Assembly: GCF_020085105.1 (NCBI RefSeq) | Contig: NC_058051.1 | Span: 1,786,001-1,850,000, forward strand | Direction: 5' to 3' | Length of the DNA: 64,000 nucleotides | Source: Siniperca chuatsi | Lineage: Eukaryota; Chordata; Actinopteri; Centrarchiformes; Sinipercidae | In this document: piece after piece, positions 35,676 through 47,868 of the stretch | Layout: the number at the start of each line of letters is the position of its first letter | Position numbering within the stretch: position 1 is the stretch's first letter | Notes under the pieces: generated by a model | Databases searched by the model: none | Told to the model about the DNA's origin: nothing | The model's input: the letters and a program-made list of their open reading frames with translations, nothing else | Translations under genes and position numbers: made by a program

Positions 35676-36747
35676 TTAAAATACATTTTGAAAATCATGT
35701 GGGTAAACCCACTTGTTGTTTAATGAGGAGAAAGATGGCAGTTGTGTTAAATAAAACTCACAATTTTAACATTAACATAAATGTCCCTCATATTTAAGCA
35801 TGAGAAACTTCTCAACTTGTTATTCTTGTTATATGTAATTGAAATGATATGATTAAGTAAGGTGTTTGCATGGTTTACTGTACTGTATATACAGAGTTTG
35901 AGCTACATTACATCTATTAATATAATACAAATAATCTGTCTGTAAGGGCATCAGTAGAGGTTGGAGTAAGCAAAAACCACATTGAGACCAGTGAGGCAGA
36001 GAAGAGATAATAATGCAGATAATACACGAGGTCATCTGACAGAGTTGGAAACTGGTTAATGAAATATCTTGGGCAGAAACAATCAAGATGCCTTCAGCCG
36101 GGGATTACTCTGCAGAAACAGTAAAGAGAGCAATTGTGTTTCCTCCTAAACATATCTAACAGTGCAAATTAATAGTATATAGGCTAAACATATTTTGGTG
36201 GTGGTAATGTTGCTGAGCAGACAGCACTTTGTGCAGCATGACTTCATCACAGACATCAAGGTAACCAAATAGATTTATAGGTGCTGAAGTCAGGACCAAG
36301 CCTCTATATGTACTTGTTTATGCTCCAGACAGCTGAAATCTAACTACAAACACTTCAAGACAGTCTGGCTTAATGATTCCAGTACTGATGCCACACCATC
36401 ACTACAGTCAGGGCCTGATTAACCCAACATGGGGCCCTAGAGCAGAAATGAGCTGTGGGCCCCTAATGACACCCTGTTTGTGGTGATATTGTAAAACACA
36501 AATGTATTCAACAATACGTACAGTGTATATTTTGACACAGGCCCATCTACAATACAGATATGCCTCATTTCCACTGCATAGTATGGCACGGCTTGACTTG
36601 ACTCGACTCGCTTGGAGCTGATCTTTTGGTTTCCATTAGCAAAAGTTGTGGATACTACCTGGTACCTGGTACTTATTTAGTATACTACAAGGCTTCAATG
36701 GTTCCTTCACTCATTCATTCTTATTCACTTGACACAGATTTTAAATA

Positions 36748-36970
36748 ATGGCAGGCCACAAAACCACGCCATGGTCAGTTGACAAAGTGCAGACGTTCCT
36801 CTGTTTGGTTGAGGATGAAAGGATCCAGCGAGAACTGGATGGAGAGGGTCTACCAAGAAGTCTCTCAACTGTTGGCCGCACAAGATTACCAAAGGACATT
36901 CCAACAGTGTAGGGAAGAGTTAAAAAACTTAAAAGTGATTACAGAACTGTCAAGGACTGCAACGTTCGGA
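36748..36970 (+). pseudogene. Harbinger Myb/SANT-like ORF remnant, unit B
   Basis: From ATG at 36,748 it reads MAGHKTTPWSVDKVQTFLCL, VEDERIQRELDGEGLPRSLS, then a small indel near 36,875 breaks the frame. The remaining YQRTFQQCREELKNLK lies in another frame. The W...F...Q...L...K pattern is that of the trihelix/Myb-like partner protein encoded by PIF/Harbinger transposons. Confidence 0.7.
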
Positions 36971-37179
36971 GTGGTCAGACCAGATGGACGTAATATATGG
37001 CTATAGACAAGCGAACAATGGGAGGGAGAGTGGCTTTGACTCGGCCATGGCCTTGTTGGTGTCCATGATGGAGGATGGAAAGTTTTTTTCAACGCTAACG
37101 CTTTACTCTAGCTACTGAAAAGCTCACTTCTAATAACCAAGCTCATTTTAGTTGTTGTTGCTATTTCATATTGTATTGC

Positions 37180-37799
37180 TAGGGGTGTCGCGATTCTCCA
37201 CATCCACAATTTGATTTGACTTGAAGGTCAAAACAATTTTCAGCACTGACAGCTATGCCATTGTTAGACTATCAAGTCTTGATTTCTTCTTCTTTAAAAA
37301 GACAGGCTACATGGCATCAAGTGTGATACAACCACCATGTATATTTCTTTGGAATGTACCACACTAAGGACATATGGTCAAATTTAAATAATTTATTTAA
37401 AATGTAATAACAATAACTGATTTCACCAGTCACGTGGGAACAAACTGTACACACAAAAACAAAAACAAGAGTCACTAGATGGTAGAAGGGTACTTTACAA
37501 CAACATCTTGAGTTTTCTCGCCTGCAAAAAACCACCAAGGTTAGAATTTCTAATGTCCTGGCATATTTGTGGTGTTGCCTGAGGTGGCGTATGGTACCCG
37601 CGTGTAGCATATTCTACAAACTGTAGTTTTTCTGTCAACGATGCGCATTTACATAACTCACGATGACGGCAAAATGTTGCCACACCGGTGACTTCAGGGA
37701 AGCAGGAGGATTTTTCAGTTCTGTTGTTTCTCCGAAGGTCGAAATCGAAAGCTCATTTCGATCAATTTTCGATTTAGAATCACACTTGTGACACCCCTA
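37180..37799. mobile_element. Non-autonomous hAT element, unit B
   Basis: Inverted counterpart of the unit A element, with the same TAGGGGTGTC ends, 620 bp. Confidence 0.85.
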
Positions 37800-38015
37800 T
37801 GTGTTGCAGTAGTTTGTGTATTTAACAAGTCATTTGTATAACCTTTCTGTTCAAGATTCCGTTTCAATAAGCAAGGAGGGTTCAATAATGACTCCTTTCC
37901 TTAGCGATGGCAGTTCTCTGACGAGTTTCCCGTTCAGCAGCACAACATCAATACCAGAACCAGCACCAGCACTGACAACCTCCAGTGCCAACACAGCATG
38001 GTACATTGGTTGTTC

Positions 38016-38261
38016 TCAGACTTGCTTCCACAGTGCGATGGCCAATGTCTTCTTTAGAGGTGCACACCAGGCTAAGTTTGTGTCCTGTCTCTCCATCACT
38101 GGATGCAGTTTGTTGCACAGGTAGATTAATGTTTCTTCCGATATTCTGATGTTCTGCACCCACTGAGTGTTTGTGAAGCTGGGAACATTCACATCCACTG
38201 GCGCCGGAAGTAGGAAGGCCAAGGGGCCATTGGCCCTCGCACTTTTTCCCCCGTCCCACAT
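38016..38261 (-). pseudogene. PIF/Harbinger transposase N-terminal remnant, unit B
   Basis: 81 codons with RISEETLIYLCNKLHPVMER and DTNLAWCAPLKKTLAIALWK. It retains the two codons missing in units A and C. No DDE domain. Confidence 0.8.
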
Positions 38262-38615
38262 TCTTCAACACTGAGCAGTACAACAGTAACTGTAAAAAGA
38301 CTTTTCAATCATTCCCATCCACTCTAAGACATTAGTTAAAATAAAGCAGGCAAAGAAAACAGGAAGAATATTTCAATTTCACAGTTTAAATTTAATACTT
38401 CAAGAAGCTGCTTCAAAATGCTACAGTGTACATGCTGCCTTCAGTTTAGTTCATGACATACATGAAATAATCAATAACTCACCAAAACAACTTGCCATCT
38501 ATGACACCATCAGGTCTGCCTCTCCTGTCATACCCATCATCAGTTACCTCAAACCACTCTGCCCCACTTGCTGGACAGCCTGAACCAGTGCAATAAAATC
38601 ATTACTTGATGAATG

Positions 38616-39214
38616 AATGAATGATGAATGCAGACGCACGCATGTGTTCAATTCTTGTGCTGCTGGACTTAAGTGCTGCCTTTGACACAATTGATCATGA
38701 CATTCTTCTAGATAGACTGAGGCACTGGGTGGGCATATCTGGCACTGCAATAAACTGGTTCTCATCTGTGTCAGCATTAATAACTTCATGTCATCCTTTT
38801 CCCAAATCAATTATGGTATGCCTCAAGGTTCAGTTCTGGGACCATTACTGTTCGACCAATATGCTCCCCTTGATGTCATCCGCAGACATGGGATTTCATT
38901 TCATTGTTATGCAGATGTCACACAGTGGTAACTCCTGTCAAGCCCACTGACCTCAGTACGCTGAGTTCTGCCTGTCTGACATAAAAAACGGGATGTCGAT
39001 ACATTTTCTTCAGCTCAACTCAAATCAAACAGAAATATTGCAAAAATCTGATCTATTTTAAAGTTTAGTGGTGCAGAAACTGTTGTGCATGCTTTTATCT
39101 CCTCACGCCTTGATTATTGTAACAGTCTGTTCACTTGTCTTAATCCAAAAACTTTGAAATGACTGCATACTGTACAGAACTCAGCTGCTAGGCTGTTAAC
39201 CAGGACCAAGAGGT
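38616..39214 (+). mobile_element. L2-like LINE fragment at palindrome 1 axis, left
   Basis: Encodes [20 protein letters not shown] and [20 protein letters not shown] (the palm block of the reverse transcriptase), then degraded [10 protein letters not shown]-like and C-terminal (SSRLDYCNSLFTCLNPKTL) parts with frame changes. It faces the copy at 39,266-40,045. Confidence 0.85.
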
Positions 39215-39265
39215 ACAATCACATCACACCTGATTTTAAGATCTTATTGATCACATTTAAGGTTC

Positions 39266-40045
39266 ACCTCTTGGTCCTGGTTAACAGCCTAGCAGCTGAA
39301 TTCTGTACAGTCTGCAGTCGTTTCAAAGTTTTTTGATTAAGACAAGTGAACAGACTGTTACAATAATCAAGGCGTGAGGAGATAAAAGCATGCACAACAG
39401 TTTCTGCACCACTAAACTTTAAAATAGATCAGGTTTTTGCAATATTTCTGAGATGATAAAAACATGATTGGACAAGCTTAGTGATAAGTTGCTCAAAACA
39501 TAAATTGTTATCAAAAAGGACACTAAGATTTCTTGCAACAGGCTTGATATGTTGTGACAGGTAGCCAGTAGATGGCAGTATTTGTTTAGTGATGTGTTGG
39601 GCCCAATAACAAGGATTTCTGTTTGATTTGAGTTGAGCTGAAGAAAATTTATCAACATCTAGTTTTTTATGTCAGACAGGCAGTCCTGCAGAGAACTCAG
39701 CGTACTGAGGTCAGTGGGCTTGACAGGGAGGTACAACTGCGTGTCATCCGCATAACAATGAAATGAAATACCATGTCTGCGGATGACATCAAGGGGAGCA
39801 TATATAAGGAGAACAGTATTGGTTCCAGAACTGAACCTTGAGGCACACCATAATTGATTTGGGAAAAGGATGACATGAAGTTATTAATGCTGACACAGAT
39901 GAGAACCAGTTTATTGCAGTGCCAGATATGCCCACCCAGTGCCTCAGTCTATCTAGAAGAATGTCATGATCAATTGTGTCAAAGGCAGCACTTAAGTCCA
40001 GCAGCACAAGAATTGAACACATGTGTGCGTCTGCATTCATTATTC
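39266..40045 (-). mobile_element. L2-like LINE fragment at palindrome 1 axis, right
   Basis: Inverted counterpart of the left fragment, somewhat longer because it keeps a stretch around 39,440-39,720 (HLLATCHNISSLLQEI, FLQLNSNQTEILVIGP) that is reduced on the left. Reverse transcriptase palm block at 39,900-40,040. Inactive. Confidence 0.85.
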
Positions 40046-40381
40046 ATTCACTGGTTCAGGCTGTCCAGCAAGTGGGGCAGAGTGGTTTGAGGTAACTGAT
40101 GATGGGTGTGACAGGAGAGGCGGAGCTGATGGTGTTATAGATGGCAAGTCGTTTTGGTGAGTTATTGATTATTTCATGTATGTCATGAACTAAACTGAAG
40201 GCACCACGTACAATGTTGCACTTTGAAGCAGCTTCTTGAAGTATTAAATTTAAACTGTGATAACAATTTGAATATTCTTCCTGTTTTCTTTGCCTGCTTT
40301 ATTTTAACTAATGTCTTATAATGGATGGGAATGAATGAAAAGTCTTTTTACAGTTACTGTTGTACTGCTCAGTATTGAAGA

Positions 40382-40621
40382 ATGTGGGACGGGGGAAAAA
40401 GTGCGAGGGCCAATGGCCCCTTGGCCTTTCTACTTCCGGCGCCAGTGGATGTGATTGTTCCCAGCTTCACAAACACTCAGTGGGTGCAGAACATCAGAAT
40501 ATCCGAAGAAACATTAATCTACCTGTGCAACAAACTGCATCCAGTGATGGAGAGACAGGACACAAACTGGTGTGCACCTCTAAAGAAGACATTGGCCATT
40601 GCACTGTGGAAGCAAGTCTGA
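40382..40621 (+). pseudogene. PIF/Harbinger transposase N-terminal remnant, unit C
   Basis: 79 codons, same content as unit A including the shared 6-bp deletion. No catalytic domain. Confidence 0.8.
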
Positions 40622-40837
40622 GAACAACCAATGTACCATGCTGTGTTGGCACTGGAGGTTGTCAGTGCTGGTGCTGGTTCTGGTATTGATGTTGCTGCTG
40701 GAACAGGAAACTCGTCAGGAGAACTGCCATCGCTAAGGGAAGGGGTCATTGTTGAACCCTCCTTGTTTATTGAAACAGAATCTTGAACAGAAAGGTTATA
40801 CAAATGACTTGTTAAATACACAAACTACTGCAACACA

Positions 40838-41458
40838 TAGGGGTGTCACAAGTGTGATTCTAAATCGAAAATTGATCGAAATGAGCTTGTGATTTCGACC
40901 TTCGGAGAAACAACAGAACTGGAAAATCCTCCTGCTTCCCTGAAGTCAACGGTGTGGCAACATTTTGCCGTCATCGTGAGTTATGTAAATGCGCATCGTT
41001 GACAGAAAAACTACAGTTTGTAGAATATGCTGCGCGCTGGTACCATACGCCACCTCAGGCAACACCACAAATATGGCAGGACATTAGAAATTCTAACCTT
41101 GGTGGTTTTTTGCAGGTGAGGAAACTCAAGCTGTTGTTGTAAAGTACCCTTCTGCCATCTAGTGACTCTTCTTTTTTGTTTTTGTGTGTACAGTTTGTTC
41201 CCACTTGACTGGTGAAATCAGTTATTGTTATTACATTTTAAATAAATTATTAAAATTTGACCATATGGCCTTAGTATGGTACATTCCAAAGAAATATATA
41301 TGGCGGTTGTATCACACTTGATACCATGTAGCCTGTCTTTTTAAAGAAGAAGAAATCAAGACTTGATAGTCTAACAATGGCATAGCTGTCAGTGCTGAAA
41401 ATTGTTTTGACCTTCAAGTCAAATCAAATTGTGGATGTGGAGAATCGCGACACCCCTA
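40838..41458. mobile_element. Non-autonomous hAT element, unit C
   Basis: TAGGGGTGTC ends; flanking 8-mers GCAACACA and GCAATACA as in unit A; 621 bp. An identical insertion point shows it predates the duplications. Confidence 0.85.
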
Positions 41459-41579
41459 GCAATACAATATGAAATAGCAACAACAAATAAAATGAGCTTG
41501 GTTATTAGGAGTGAGCTTTTCAGTAGCTAGAGAACAGCATTAGCATATATAGCCATATATTGCGTCCATCTGGTCTGAC

Positions 41580-41803
41580 CACTCCAACCGTTGCAGTCCT
41601 TGACAGTTCTGTAATCACTTTTAAGTTTTTTAACTCTTCCCTACACTGTTGGAATGTCCTTTGGTAAACTTGTGCGGCCAACAGTTGAGAGACTTCTTGG
41701 TAGACCCTCTCCATCCAGTTCTCGCTGGATCCTTTCATCCTCAACCAAACAGAGGAACGTCTGCACTTTGTCAACTGACCATGGCGTGCTTTTGTGGGCT
41801 GCC
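41580..41803 (-). pseudogene. Harbinger Myb/SANT-like ORF remnant, unit C
   Basis: The minus strand from the ATG near 41,803 encodes MAAHKSTPWSVDKVQTFLCL and the following trihelix-like stretch, with a frame change in the middle as in unit B. Unit A has lost this segment by a deletion at about 27,078. Confidence 0.65.
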
Positions 41804-42878
41804 ATTATTTAAAATCTGTGTCAAGTGAATAAGAATGAATGAGTGAAGGAACCATTGAAGCCTTGTAGTATACTAAAAAAGTACCATGTACCAGGTAGTA
41901 TCCACAACTTTTGCTAATGGAAACCAAAAGATCAGCTCCAAGCGAGTCGAGTCAAGTCAAGCCGTGCCATACTATGCAGTGGAAATGAGGCATATCTGTA
42001 TTGTAGATGGGCCTGTGTCAAAATATACACTGTACGTATTGTTGAATACATTTGTGTTTTACAATATCACCACAAACAGGGTGTCATTAGGGGCCCACAG
42101 CTCATTTCTGCTCTAGGGCCCCATGGTGGGTTAATCAGGCCCTGACTGTAGTGATGGTGTGGCATCAGTACTGGAATCATTAAGCCAGACTGTCTTGAAG
42201 TGTTTGTAGTTAGATTTCAGCTGTCTGGAGCATAAACAAGTACATATAGAGGCTTGGTCCTGACTTCAGCACCTATAAATCTATTTGGTTACCTTGATGT
42301 CTGTGATGAAGTCATGCTGCACAAAGTGCTGTCTGCTCAGCAACATTACCACCACCAAAATATGTTTAGTCTATATACTATTAATTTGCACTGTTAGATA
42401 TGTTTAGGAGGAAACACAATTGCTCTCTTTACTGTTTCTGCAGAGTAATCCCCGGCTGAAGGCATCTTGATTGTTTCTGCCCAAGATATTTCATTAACCA
42501 GTTTCCAACTCTGTCAGATGACCTCGTGTATTATCTGCATTATTATCTCTTCTCTGCCTCACTGGTCTCAATGTGGTTTTTGCTTACTCCAACCTCTACT
42601 GATGCCCTTACAGACAGATTATTTGTATTATATTAATAGGTCTAATGTAGCTCAAACTCTGTATATACAGTACAGTATACCATGCAAACACCTTACTTAA
42701 TCATTTCATTTCAATTACATATAATAAGAATAACAAGTTGAGAAGTTTCTCATGCTTAAATATGAGGGACATTTATGTTAATGTTAAAATTGTGAGTTTT
42801 ATTTAACACAACTGCCATCTTTCTCCTCATTATACAACAAGTGGGTTTACCCACATGATTTTCAAAATGTATTTTAAC

Positions 42879-42896
42879 CACACACACACACACACA
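42879..42896. repeat. (CA)n microsatellite, unit C
   Basis: Only 18 bp, much shorter than in B or E. Confidence 0.95.
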
Positions 42897-43308
42897 AAAC
42901 CCACTAAGTGTTCATATGAAACTGTTGCCCAGTTTACTGATAATCTCTGCCGGCAATAAAAGGCAGAAGAATCCCAGAGGTGTGTTTGTGCAAAAATATG
43001 ACACAAACGTGGAGTAAATTCTGGTTAAGTTTGACTTTATTGACATTGGAATATTGGAAGGTAAATGTGTTTCCTTTCATTGTGGTGATTTTGATCATCA
43101 TTGTGATTGATTATTCAAAGACCTTTCTGTAGCAGACAGAGAGAGATTCTCCTGATCACAGAATCAATAACTGGAGTACAGTCTGTCCATGAATTGCAAT
43201 GAAGAAAGATACAACAAAGATAATAACATCATTTTATATATATACGTACAACATTAATAGAAGATAAGAGGCTCGTGAGTCTCGTGTCAATCACTCCACA
43301 GTTTCTCT

Positions 43309-44516
43309 CTACAGTATGTTGGCCTGACAGGAGTGAGGCTGCAGTATCTCAAGTGTAACAATGAGTCTAACAGATTTTCTAAACCAGGGGTAGAAAAAGG
43401 CGTAGATCATAGGGTTTAGACAGGAGTTAAAAAATATCAGAAAAATCATAAAGACTTCAGTTGAAGAACCGATCATGAGGTTGTAGCCTGAGAGAGAGAC
43501 ACAGTAATATGGACAGTAACACATGAGAAACACAACAACAATGACACCAAGAGTCCTGGCTGCTTTCATCTCAGATTTCTTAGCAGTTACAGTTGCTGAA
43601 CGTTTCAATGCGACTGCTGCATTGTGGGAGCGCATGGCACGAGCCTGAGACACAGCCACCACAAACACTCTCACATACAGGGTGATGATGGCAGTGATGG
43701 GAATCACAAAGCCTAAAACAAGATCAACAACTCCTATTATGGTAATCACACATTCTCCATAGCAGGACCTGTACATGCCTGGTTGTTTCAGGTTATCATA
43801 TAAAAGCACAACGCTGTAGAAAACAGAGTAACCCCAACACAGGAAAATGCAGATCTGAACTCTCTTTGAGTGATTTTGGTGGGGTAGTGCAGAGGGTCAC
43901 AGATAGCCACATAGCGGTCGACCGATATGAGCACCATGTTTACCACTGAGGCGCAGATAGTGATAAAGGGTACAAAATAATACAGAACACACACCAGGTC
44001 ACCCAGGAACCAGCAGGGCTCTGTTAGGAGGATTTGAAACGGCATCACAAGGAGGCCCACGAGGAAGACTGAGACAGCCAGAGAGAGGAGGAGGAGGTTG
44101 GTGGGGGTGTGGAGCTGCCTGGAGTGAGAGAATAACATCACTGTGAATGTTACAAACACCAACAGCATTATCACCAATAGAAGTAGTTGTTTTATAAAAG
44201 CAGCAATGAAACTCCAATATCTATATAGTAAATGTGGCTGTTTGAGCACTGATTATAAACAAAAGTCTCATCAAACCACCAGGATGTAATGCTCAGATCT
44301 CACTACAACAAAATACTATCAATGCTAAAACATTTATCTCTGCCTGAAGTGGGAGATGGAGATGATGACCAGCAGGTTGAGAGCCGCAGTGAGCAGCGAG
44401 ATGGAGGACAGCAGAATGTAAATGAGCATTGCCTCAGAGTGAGGGCGTATGTGCTTCTTGCAGGAGGTGTTGAGGAGCTGTGGAAAACAGAGTTCATCTC
44501 CCTCCAGGGTCTGCAT
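43309..44516 (-). pseudogene. TAAR copy C, one frame break and D2.50 changed to Val
   Basis: Exon 1 is 44,344-44,516 (intact) and exon 2 is 43,309-44,118 on the minus strand. Exon 2 is one base short near 43,866 (AAAA to AAA) just after PLHYPTKITQ in the second intracellular loop, so everything from TM4 on is out of frame. Before it, the nearly invariant sodium-site Asp2.50 is Val (SLAVSVFLVG). Downstream sequence keeps Asp5.42, C-Y-C-P in TM6 and NSCLNPMIY. Probable pseudogene; the Val change suggests real decay rather than sequencing error. Poly(A) signal (TTTATT on the plus strand) at 43,036-43,041. Tail to tail with copy B in palindrome 1. Confidence 0.9.
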
Positions 44517-45399
44517 CATCAGAGAGAGAGGAGGAGAGGAGAAGCTGCTGAACAGCTTTCTCAGCAAAGTTCTGTGTCGTACAGCTGCTTTATCCCTCTC
44601 CTCATTCCCCCTTCTCCCTCCCCTCCTGTCTGTCAGTCTGTCTCTTGGACACTGATCTTCCTCCTGCCTCACTCTATGCGTCATACTCCGCATCTGCATC
44701 ATCATCATCAGTCTCTGGTGTAACAGGTAGCGTTTGTTTTGTTTTGGCTGATGCATGGACTCTAGTGACAACAGCATCAGTTATGGCATTTGGAACGAGA
44801 TCGTGTAAAAAATGTCTCTAAGATTGTTCTTAAAAGACCAGCAGAATAAACAGGAGCATCCTATACCATTACACATTGAACTGAAGCTGCTAATCAATAT
44901 TTTTTAGTGCTGTCAATTTGCTGTGATTAATCGCAATAAATCACTTTTTTCTTCTTAATATTGAAGCTTTCAATAATGGATATTAAAATGTAAATTCACA
45001 GACTTAATGTAGAATCAATCATCGGAAGTATATTTAAATTCAAATACTATTGTTTTATAGCATCTTTTTAACTTTGAACACAGATTCTCTCCTGTGAACT
45101 ACAGATTTTCAATAAAACCATCGATATTTGTGCTTACATGCACAAATATAAATGATTAAAGACTCTGATTCACACATGGAAGACACAGAGAGAGAGAGAG
45201 TTCAAATGGACCCCTTTTCCCTTGCCAAAATTTTGCTCAACTTTGGAATATTATTTAGCCCCATTCCCAACAAGATAACATGACATGGGCCAGTCACAGC
45301 GCTCTCATCAACCTTGTTTTTGGCAGCAGCAGGTGAGGGTGTAGCACAAAATTCTGGGCCCTATATATAAGTGTCATATGTCATTCCTGGTGTATAACA

Positions 45400-45950
45400 C
45401 ATAGTTTGAGATCTTTGAGATAGTTTGAGGGTTCGTGGCTGAGCCCCAGCTAGGTGGCGAGAGTCATGTCCAGTAAATTGCCGTCTGCACCAGAATTGAT
45501 GAGAACTGAGACAGTGTGAGATTGTCCAGGACAGAGGGGTTCGGCGTGGAGCATGGGCTGGCAAATCAGAGTTCATGTTTCGATTCACCATCACCTTCTG
45601 GATTACTGGTAAGCCATGGAAGAAACAAAATGGCTGGTCTGGCAGTACAGGCATGCATCACTGTTGCTCTGCCATGGAAAGCCGGGTCGGACCAAGCTGC
45701 ATTGGTTCCAGAGCATCAGTAGAGGCTCTCAAAGCAGGCTCTGGAGAGGTTGCTGGGGAACAGAATGGCTGGTGAGGCGGCCCTCTGGGAGACAGGGCTT
45801 TCTCCCTTCTTTGCTCCCGGAAATGGTGGTCATTACGGATGATGAGGGCGATGAGAGCATCCAGATCTGCAGGAAGATCCTGAGGCGCCAACTCATCTTT
45901 AATCACTTTTATTCTGGGAGTGGAATAATCAAACACCTTTCGTAACTGGA
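45400..45950 (-). mobile_element. Gypsy-like LTR element gag-region fossil
   Basis: The minus-strand reading has FDYSTPRIKVIKDELA, DALIALIIRNDHHFREQRRE and ALEPMQLGPTRLSMAEQQ, the C-terminal gag pattern of fish Ty3/Gypsy elements. Only a fragment is present, without LTRs, and it is broken. It occupies the C/D spacer, which has no counterpart in the A/B or E/F spacers. Confidence 0.7.
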
Positions 45951-46734
45951 AAATGTTTACAGAGGATCAGACAGGGTGATGAAGTCAGCCACTCAGGATT
46001 TCTCCAAGTGAAAGGAAGAGGGCTGGAGATCGAAGATGAAGGAACATTGGACGAGAAAGGGCCGGCAAGCACCAGGAGACCCAGAAGAACGTTCCGGGGG
46101 AGGAAGTTGAGCTGAGTGGAGCAACAGCTGGCACCGGATATGAAATGGAGAGCTGCTGGTTTTGGTCATGAATGGAAAGTTAGAGACTAGTTGATGTATA
46201 ATGGAGCATTAGCAGCATGCAGGTGCAATGTCATAGCAAAGTGTGTATTGCATAACGAATGTGTGTGAGTGTGAGTGTGTGTGTGAATGGGTGGGTGGGG
46301 TTATTGCTCACAGGGGTTTACAGCTTATTTCTGCTGCTTACAAGTGGTTATTGCAGGTTTAAGGGGGATCCTGGATTATTACCTGTTTTGCCTAAGCGTT
46401 ATTTCCACTGAATTGGATGGCTTAGCTGGACTTGACTCGCTTTTGGTACCAGGTGCTTTTCTCAATGTGATCAAGGGCGCCGGATTCATTTCAGAAGTGT
46501 GGGAGCCAAAAAGTTTGTGAGTGTGTGTGTCTGTGTGTAGCGGTAGATCAAATGGAGACTTGACATGAACAAGTACAAATTCACACGATATGTCAAAACG
46601 TGTGTGTTGACTGGTTGGTTCCCAAATAGGTTTTGCCAAGGGGCGCCAGCAAGTGTCCAACTATGAAACCGTCATTTCACTTAGAAATTAAGTTGCAGCA
46701 GCACATCAGCTGGTCCACTCTCATAAAGAATTTA
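45951..46734. other. C/D spacer: no gene; Harbinger-type MITE remnant near 46,385
   Basis: The stretch 46,385-46,470 contains TTATTTCCACTGAATTGGAT and GACTTGACTCGCTTTTGGTA, matching the terminal region of the Harbinger elements elsewhere in the array (for example 36,545-36,680). The rest is unassigned. Confidence 0.5.
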
Positions 46735-47573
46735 ATAATAATAAACTTTGTTTTGTTAAGTGCTCTATAAATAAAGTACAGAGTTCTTCACAGAGAGAGA
46801 AAAAATACCACAGTGAATGATAAAATACATAAAAACCAATAAAATAAACAGACAGCTCAGGTAAAATCAGGATATGCTTTCTGATAAAAATGCATTTTGA
46901 GAAGAGACTTAAAAGAAGACACTGACTCAGACAACCTAATTTCATGGGGCAAGTTGTTCCAGATGGCAAAAGCTCTGTCCCCCTTAGTTTTCATCCTGGA
47001 CTCAGGAAGAGACAGAAGACCCCTGCCTGAAGATCTCAAACTATGTGAAGGTTCATAAGGGATTACAAGGTCTAAAATATAGCCTGGAGCCAGGCCATGA
47101 AGAACCTTAAATGTGATCAATAAGATCTTAAAATCAGGTGTGATGTGATTGTACCTCTTGGTCCTGGTTAACAGCCTAGCAGCTGAGTTCTGTACAGTCT
47201 GCAGTCGTTTCAAGTTTTTGGATTAAGACAAGTGAACAGACTGTTACAATAATCAAGGCGTGAGGAGATAAGAGCATGCACAACAGTTTCTGCACCACTA
47301 AACTTTCTAATAGATCAGATTTTTGCAATATTTCTGAGATGATAAAAACATGATTGGACAAGCTTAGTGATAAGTTGCTCAAAACATAAATTGTTATCAA
47401 ACGGGACACCAAGATTTCTTGCAACAGGCTTGATATGTTGTGACAGGTAGCCAGTAGATGGCAGTATTTGTTTAGTGATGTGTTGGGCCCAGTAACAAGG
47501 ATTTCAGTTTTTTTTTAGTTGAGCTGAAGAAAATGTATCGACATCCAGTTTTTTATGTCAGACAGGCAGAAAG
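46735..47573 (-). mobile_element. L2-like LINE, C-terminal end
   Basis: The minus strand encodes RLQTVQNSAARLLTRTKRYN, then FKVLHGLAPGYILDLVIPYE, SGRGLLSLPESRMKTKGDRA and FAIWNNLPHEIRLSESVSSF with a stop near 46,857, the true C-terminus of fish L2 elements. A deletion of the HWLP region follows HITP. The fragment abuts the truncated upstream edge of TAAR unit D at about 47,574. Confidence 0.85.
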
Positions 47574-47868
47574 GCATTTTTTACACGATCTCGTTCCAAA
47601 GGCCATAACTGATGCTGTTGTCACTAGAGTCCATGCATCAGCCAAAACAAAACAAACGCTACCTGTTACACCAGAGAGTGATGATGATGCCGATGCGGAG
47701 TATGACGCATAGAGTGAGGCAGGAGGAAGATCAGTGTCCAAGAGACAGACTGACAGACAGGAGGGGAGGGAGAAGGGGGAATGAGGAGAGGGATAAAGCA
47801 GCTGTACGACACAGAACGTTGCTTAGAAAGCTGTTCAGCAGCTTCTCCTCTCTCTCCTCTCTCTGATG

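Larger units (their letters stand above)
33155..39214. repeat. Left arm of palindrome 1 (unit B)
   Basis: Reverse complement of 39,266-45,371 along its whole length with small indels, about 6.06 kb. It contains TAAR B, its GT microsatellite, Harbinger and hAT remnants and an L2 fragment. Only 51 bp (39,215-39,265) separate the arms. Confidence 0.92.
39266..45371. repeat. Right arm of palindrome 1 (unit C)
   Basis: Reverse complement of 33,155-39,214. With A it shares about 28 further bases (to about 45,399) that B lacks, so A and C are the more closely related arm borders. Confidence 0.92.
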
